Notes under the pieces: generated by a model
Told to the model about the DNA's origin: nothing
Database searches by the model: none
What the model saw: only the letters and a program-made list of their open reading frames with translations
Assembly: GCF_019112545.1 (NCBI RefSeq)
Contig: NW_025064917.1
Location: 73,640 to 137,639, forward strand
Length of the DNA stretch: 64,000 nucleotides
Direction: 5' to 3'
Origin: Guyanagaster necrorhizus
Taxonomy: Eukaryota > Basidiomycota > Agaricomycetes > Agaricales > Physalacriaceae
Translations under genes and position numbers: made by a program
In this document: piece after piece, positions 59,663 through 64,000 of the stretch
Numbering within the stretch: position 1 is the first letter of the stretch
Layout of the letters: every line of letters starts with the position of its first letter

Positions 59663-60922
59663 ATGAAACTGCGATTTCAGTCTCTAGCTCGGCAGGTTGT
59701 GGTTTTTCCGAGGCCTTCTTATCTGTCTGTAGCTACGCGTTATCGTCGTTTGATGTCGTCGGTGGCAGCAAAGCAAGTACCATTGCCACAAACGTACGTG
59801 CAAAACCGCCCATGCTTAGAAATTAAGTTAACCCTCACCTTTATCTTCAGAGGCTATGATCTGTATAGACTTGGGACGACGCTTGATCTCAAATTCAAAG
59901 CTCACGAATCTACGGAGTACAAAGATCTAGCTGCCACGGTGATCAAGCGCTTCGAGCCTTTCACCTGTGCCGCCGTTCTGCTAGTTCAGCGACACTCTGA
60001 TAACGAACAAGTTATCCTAAAACTGGCAGACCGCAGGCTGGGGTATCGCAGCAACATAAAAGACGTGGATACGGTACCATGGACGTCTTGCATCGACGAT
60101 CACCTACGACGTGCTGTCCGTGATATTCAGGCGGGCTCCATTCCTGACTGGTTCGAGTTCATATCCGATTTTGATAATCGACCCGATTTCGAGCATTGGG
60201 AAGATTGGATGTGGGAGGTCTCCACTTGGTATGGAAAGATGGGCTCCTACAAGAAGGAGCTTGCTGCATATCAGCTTTTACATCGACTGCAAGGCCGATA
60301 CATTCCCCGTCTTTTTGGTGTCGTTCGTCTTCGCATTACCCCCGAGTCTACTCCTCTTCATCCCATCACCGACGTCGTTCTAGGACTTGTTTTCGAGTAT
60401 ATCCCTGGTGTCAGTATGGACAAGCTCAGACCGGGTGTCGACGTCTCCGAGCAGGAGGCCGAGAGGATTTCCAGCGCAGTGATGGAGGGGCTCCGTGCCA
60501 TCGAGGCCGAGAACTGCCTGTTGCACCGTGACATCCACACCCGGAACGTCGTCGTCCGAGAAGGGAATCGGTCTGCTGTCATCATTGACTTCGGAGGGGC
60601 AAGTATTAGGAAGGCTGGAACTAGTGACGAGGATTGGAGAATGAATGTCCATGGAGGCCCAGATACGCGCTACATGAGGAGGCTTCTTGTGGATCCCGAG
60701 AACGGGCGGTGGAAGAGGAATGTGACGCCATATGAGATGTCGGACTGGCACTATGCGAAGCCTTTGGCATTTAATGAATACGTGGAGAGTGTGCCTGAGG
60801 ACTTTCGCAGGGCCACGTTCGAGAGGGTGTTGGATACGGATTGGCCAGGGGCCAGAGAGAAGGTGTATCAGTGGAGAATAAGACCGGGAGTTCGTTGCAG
60901 GCATGGATATGACTACGACTAA
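59663..60922 (+). CDS. Protein-kinase-like protein (intact member K2)
   Basis: Two exons, 59,663-59,793 and 59,851-60,922, give 400 residues. The 57 bp intron (GTACGT...TTCAG) is divisible by three, so the unspliced reading is open too. The same phase-2 intron is seen in K1 and K3. Spliced landmarks: Lys101 (VILKLADRR), Glu180 (KKELAAYQLLHRLQG), hinge GLVFEYIPGVS, catalytic loop HRDIHTRN (His269, Asp271, Asn276), IIDFGG (Asp290) and C-terminal WRIRPGVRC. All kinase-fold catalytic residues are therefore present. No glycine-rich loop is obvious. Residues 1-30 are Arg-rich without acids and could target mitochondria; Met31 is an alternative start. The family resembles fungal kinase-like (PKL) proteins expanded in agaricomycetes. 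The substrate is unknown. Confidence 0.85.
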   Translation: MKLRFQSLARQVVVFPRPSYLSVATRYRRLMSSVAAKQVPLPQTYVQNRPCLEIKLTLTFIFRGYDLYRLGTTLDLKFKAHESTEYKDLAATVIKRFEPFTCAAVLLVQRHSDNEQVILKLADRRLGYRSNIKDVDTVPWTSCIDDHLRRAVRDIQAGSIPDWFEFISDFDNRPDFEHWEDWMWEVSTWYGKMGSYKKELAAYQLLHRLQGRYIPRLFGVVRLRITPESTPLHPITDVVLGLVFEYIPGVSMDKLRPGVDVSEQEAERISSAVMEGLRAIEAENCLLHRDIHTRNVVVREGNRSAVIIDFGGASIRKAGTSDEDWRMNVHGGPDTRYMRRLLVDPENGRWKRNVTPYEMSDWHYAKPLAFNEYVESVPEDFRRATFERVLDTDWPGAREKVYQWRIRPGVRCRHGYDYD

Positions 60923-61991
60923 GCCGGTGTGGACGACGTACACAACGATCAGATTTTACAATATGACGACTTAGTTTGGACGTTGCAGTGACACGGCTCT
61001 GTGTGCCATCGGAATCTATCACTAATATCGGGCTGGAGCTGGCAAGAAATGCCATAGACGATCGCATTTTCGCCATTTGGGTCAGGATTCTATTACTGTT
61101 GAGCCCGTGCCAGATAGGATTATCATGGGTGCCAAGGATGCTTGACGGACTATTCCTACTTTACTTATTCTGGCTGTAGCTGGTTAAAATCCAATTCTCT
61201 GTGTATTGTATATTTCAGAACAAGCAATCCGAAACGTGTCTATATACATTCTAGAACCCAGTGCGTTGAGCAGCTTCGGCTGATTTAGAGGATCCCGTAG
61301 TGCAAGTGAAATAAATGTTTCAAAAGCAAATTGAACATAAGGAAAAGTATTACAAATCGTGTGCACGCTCCACCTTTGGATCATCTGGTTTTTCTTGATT
61401 TCTGTTAGCAATGGAGAACCTGAGAACGATGTTGGACAGAGCGAACTCTACAGTATAAAATATGCGCCACTACTTCCGATCCTGACGTTGGCCCTCTCGA
61501 CAAGAAGAGTGTCCCCCTTCGTATCGCATCTGAATATAAACAGCCGGCTTTAACTACGGTAACCTCTATCTTGATAGTCCTTGATTTAGGTCCAGATTCT
61601 ATTCTTGTTGAACGTGCGCCAGATAGGATTGTCGGTCAGAATGAACTTTAGTGGCTGAAGTAATGATAGTGAAGTGTGGAATCTGTACGTCTTTTTCATT
61701 GCAATCCATGTTGTATGTCGCTGCGCTCCGGAAACATGATCTCATTGAGAGAGGTGCGTGATTCCGTAGACATGGCGCGTAACTAAACTGGACGATAGGT
61801 CGTTCCATGAATCATGGGTGATCTGGCGTCACACGTTTTCCTCGCCATTGGAAAAACAAGAGACAAAGGCTGGATACAGGAACGACGGATCCTAGAAGGC
61901 ATCCCGACCGAAGGTTGCATCGTATCAAGATTGGAACCCTTGTATCCCGCTGAACGGCTTGGAGGTCTGCCAGCATGATCTGTGAATTACT
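60923..61991. other. Intergenic, contains a diverged ~45 bp duplicate
   Basis: No coding signal. The segments at about 61,080-61,122 and 61,589-61,632 are similar in direct orientation, sharing GATTCTATT...TGTTGA and GCCAGATAGGATT. The origin is unknown. Confidence 0.45.
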
Positions 61992-62992
61992 TTAAAGTGA
62001 ACCCACCTTATACGCCTGGTCATCTCTGCACTGAATACCCGGCTTGACGCGCCACTGCAGTACTTCTTCTCTTACACCTTCCCAATCCGTACCCGGAACC
62101 CTCTCGAACGTCTGTCTGCGGCAATCTTCGGGCTGGTTCTCGACGTATTCGTTCCATGATAGCGCAGAATAATACATTACCAGTGGCGTCTCCTTCCTTC
62201 TCCACATTCCATGATCTTTACTCATAAGAACCCAACGCACAAAACGCGTATCCTGAGTGCCTGCAACCGAATCCTCTCACTCCTGATCATTCATCCCCGG
62301 TTTCCTCGTCAAGGACCATGCAAAGTCAATATGGACCGGGGACCTGTCCGAGTCCCGCAGAAGAATATTGTCGATGTGTATATCGTTGTGCATCACACAT
62401 TTCTCCGCTTTTATCGTGCTGAAGGCGTCCATAACACGGTCAGCAAGCGCTTCTGCCTCCGGTCGAGGGATATCAACGCCAGGTTTGAGCAAGCCCATGC
62501 TCACACCTTGGATGTACTCGATGACGGTGCCGGGAACGTAATCCGTGATCTGGTGAAGAGGGTGGGAGGGAGAAATAGGGAGATGGACAAGACCGTAGAA
62601 GGTTCTTCTACTCTCGAAGTCCAAGCCTCTATCTCCCACATCCAGTCCTCCCAGTCTCTGGTGCGGGGATACGCCGGGTTCTTCCAATCATCGACTAGTT
62701 CGAACCAGTTGGTGATCGTTCCGAGTTGTATGTTCCGCACGGCCGCTGGTAGATGCTCTTCAAGAGCTGGCGTCCACGGGAGTTCGCCATCCTCCATATT
62801 GAGCCTGTGACGATGGCCCAGTCTGCCGTCATTTAGCTTTAGTATGAATTGTTTGTTGTTGGAAACCTGCTGAATGAGAAGAACGACGGAGGATGTAAAA
62901 GGCTCCAGCCATTTGACAATTTTAGCAACCAGAGGTCGAAATGTCGCGGAGTCTTGTTCCTGGAGCTGCAGACGAATCTTAAGTTCTTGCCG
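61992..62992 (-). pseudogene. Kinase-like gene K5, near-complete but broken
   Basis: Exon 2 begins at 62,992 after an acceptor TTTTAG. The N-lobe is shortened at its start, then reads FTSSVVLLIQQ, ILKLNDGRLGHRH and DWEDWMWEIEAW. About 85 bp are missing after EIEAW (the Glu-containing helix and RLQG segment), which shifts the frame at about 62,625. The C-lobe is good: VIEYIQGVSM, catalytic loop HNDIHIDN, then HIDFAWS where DFG is expected, a TGA in place of Trp at 62,274, and WRVKPGIQC at the end. The key Asp and Asn remain but HRD Arg and DFG Gly are changed. Confidence 0.85.
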
Positions 62993-63326
62993 CTAAAATA
63001 GATCATGAGAAAGTCATAATAAATTTTCTATTGTTGACATACTTTTGTGGCAAGCGAAGCTGTCTTGCCACTGCTGACAATGTCAACCACCGCCGGTCGC
63101 GGGTCGGTGAGCTTATAAGTGGGCTACCTATGAAAAACGGCCTCGAGAATACAGAAGATGGTCGGACTAAGGTCTGGAGTCATTTCATATTGCCGTGCAA
63201 GTGGTTAGCCTAGGACAGATTTACCCAACAAAACCTCGAGCCGTATTATCGCCCTTCTAGTCTGATCCCTTCCTCCTTAAAAGTTGATCGTAGACGAGGA
63301 CATTTTGGTCGTCCGGATCGTTGTCA
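62993..63326. other. Leader of K5 and spacer to K6
   Basis: Contains the intron side of K5 (donor GTATGT at about 63,044 on the minus strand). The block at about 63,154-63,190 is conserved with the leader of K1. No other feature seen. Confidence 0.45.
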
Positions 63327-63884
63327 GTTGTCGAGAACGAGCCCCTGGACGATATCCGTGATGAGATGAAGAGGAATAGAGTCGGGGATAATATGAAGAC
63401 GAACAACACCAAAAAGACGCGGGATGTATCGGCCTTGGAGTCCATGCAAAAGCCAATACGCAGCAAGTTCTGTGTCGTAGCTAGACACCTTCCCAAACCA
63501 AGTGCAGACCTCCCACATCCAATCTTCCCAAAGCTCAATGTCAGGCCGGTTGTCAAAATCCTGTATGAGCTGGAACCAGTTAGGCTTTACGCCTGCCTGA
63601 ATATCACGGACGGCACATCGTAGGTGATCGTCGATGGTGGATGTTCATGGCATCGTCTCCCCGTCGTCGTCGTTGCTGCTGCGATAACCCAGCCTGCGAT
63701 CGGCTAGCTTTAAAATGAACGGTTGGTTGTCGGAGAGCTGCTGAACTAGCAGGACAACGGAAGATGTGAAAGGCTCGAAGGGTTTGACCACCGTGGCAGA
63801 TAGATCTTTGTACTCCGCAGATTCGAGAATTTGGAATTCACGATTGAGTGTCATCCCAGGTTGATACAGTTTATCGCCTCGGAA
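63327..63884 (-). pseudogene. Kinase-like gene K6, N-terminal half only
   Basis: On the minus strand it reads GDKLYQPGMTL, ADRRLGYRSS, DDHLRCAVRDIQAG, DWMWEVCTWFGK, ELAAYWLLHGLQG and YIPRLFGVV. It ends abruptly after ITDIVQGLVLD at about 63,345. A TGA replaces the Trp after MP near 63,650. At the usual intron end the sequence is TTCCG|AGGC where K2 has TTCAG|AGGC, so that acceptor is lost. No catalytic loop or DFG remains. Closest to K2 by eye. Confidence 0.83.
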
Positions 63885-64000
63885 GACAAAGCTGAGTGTT
63901 GGGACTGTTGGAAATCCTCGGTGTTGCGCAGGGTAGACTCCAGGCTGGTAAGGCCAGATGGTATGAACTCCTTATTCTGCAGCTCCTACAGAGCTCGTAT
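63885..64000. other. Window edge, upstream of K6
   Basis: Any exon 1 of K6 should lie here or just outside. I cannot identify it. Confidence 0.3.

Noticed and set aside
60380..60943. A 187-codon minus-strand open frame
   Set aside because: Antisense shadow of the intact kinase-like gene; no motif of its own.
62211..62810. A 199-codon plus-strand open frame
   Set aside because: It lies exactly antisense to kinase-like gene K5, whose protein motifs are clear on the minus strand. The plus-strand reading has no recognisable domain.

Overview
The window looks like a chromosome segment of a basidiomycete fungus, probably an agaricomycete (inference). The grounds are very short introns (about 53-57 bp), a multi-exon NIF3-family gene, a family of fungal protein-kinase-like genes, and large decayed Ty3/gypsy chromoviruses carrying a C-terminal chromodomain.

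Layout. Positions 1 to about 52,160 are a nest of mobile elements. Element C (minus strand, 5' LTR at 34,451-34,907) is the oldest host. Element A (plus) landed in C and itself received element B (2,583-10,771, plus). Elements D (12,804-20,473, minus) and E (21,399-33,327, minus) landed in C's gag, and a pogo/Tigger-like DNA transposon (26,552-28,948) landed in E's gag. To the right lie Ty1/copia scraps (about 35.3-37.5 kb), a 5'-truncated gypsy element G (about 38.4-41.6 kb, plus) and element H (42,879-50,688, minus). H is inserted in frame inside a different gag-like gene. Target-site duplications can be read for B, D, E, H and the pogo element. No element appears intact: coding regions carry many stop codons and some indels. 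The differences I could align between paired LTRs are almost all transitions, and CpG is rare in this block.

From about 52,165 rightward the DNA has ordinary CpG content and holds host genes. These are an intact-looking seven-exon NIF3-like gene (54,813-55,956, plus) and six members of one protein-kinase-like family. Only one kinase-like member (59,663-60,922, plus) looks intact. The other five (52.3, 53.5, 56.5, 62.0 and 63.3 kb) are broken by frameshifts, stops, truncation or a local inversion.

How the parts work. The gypsy elements share one plan: LTR, primer-binding site, long Gag that starts about 58 bp inside the LTR with a hydrophobic segment, CCHC knuckle, protease, RT, RNase H, integrase, chromodomain, polypurine tract, LTR. 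The most interesting signal is in the LTRs. The site just after each 5' LTR is not tRNA-like. It is the reverse complement of a 12-13 nt string that sits 34-35 nt downstream of a TATA box inside the LTR. That is what a self-primed (Tf1/sushi-type) element needs, and in element D both halves have changed together.
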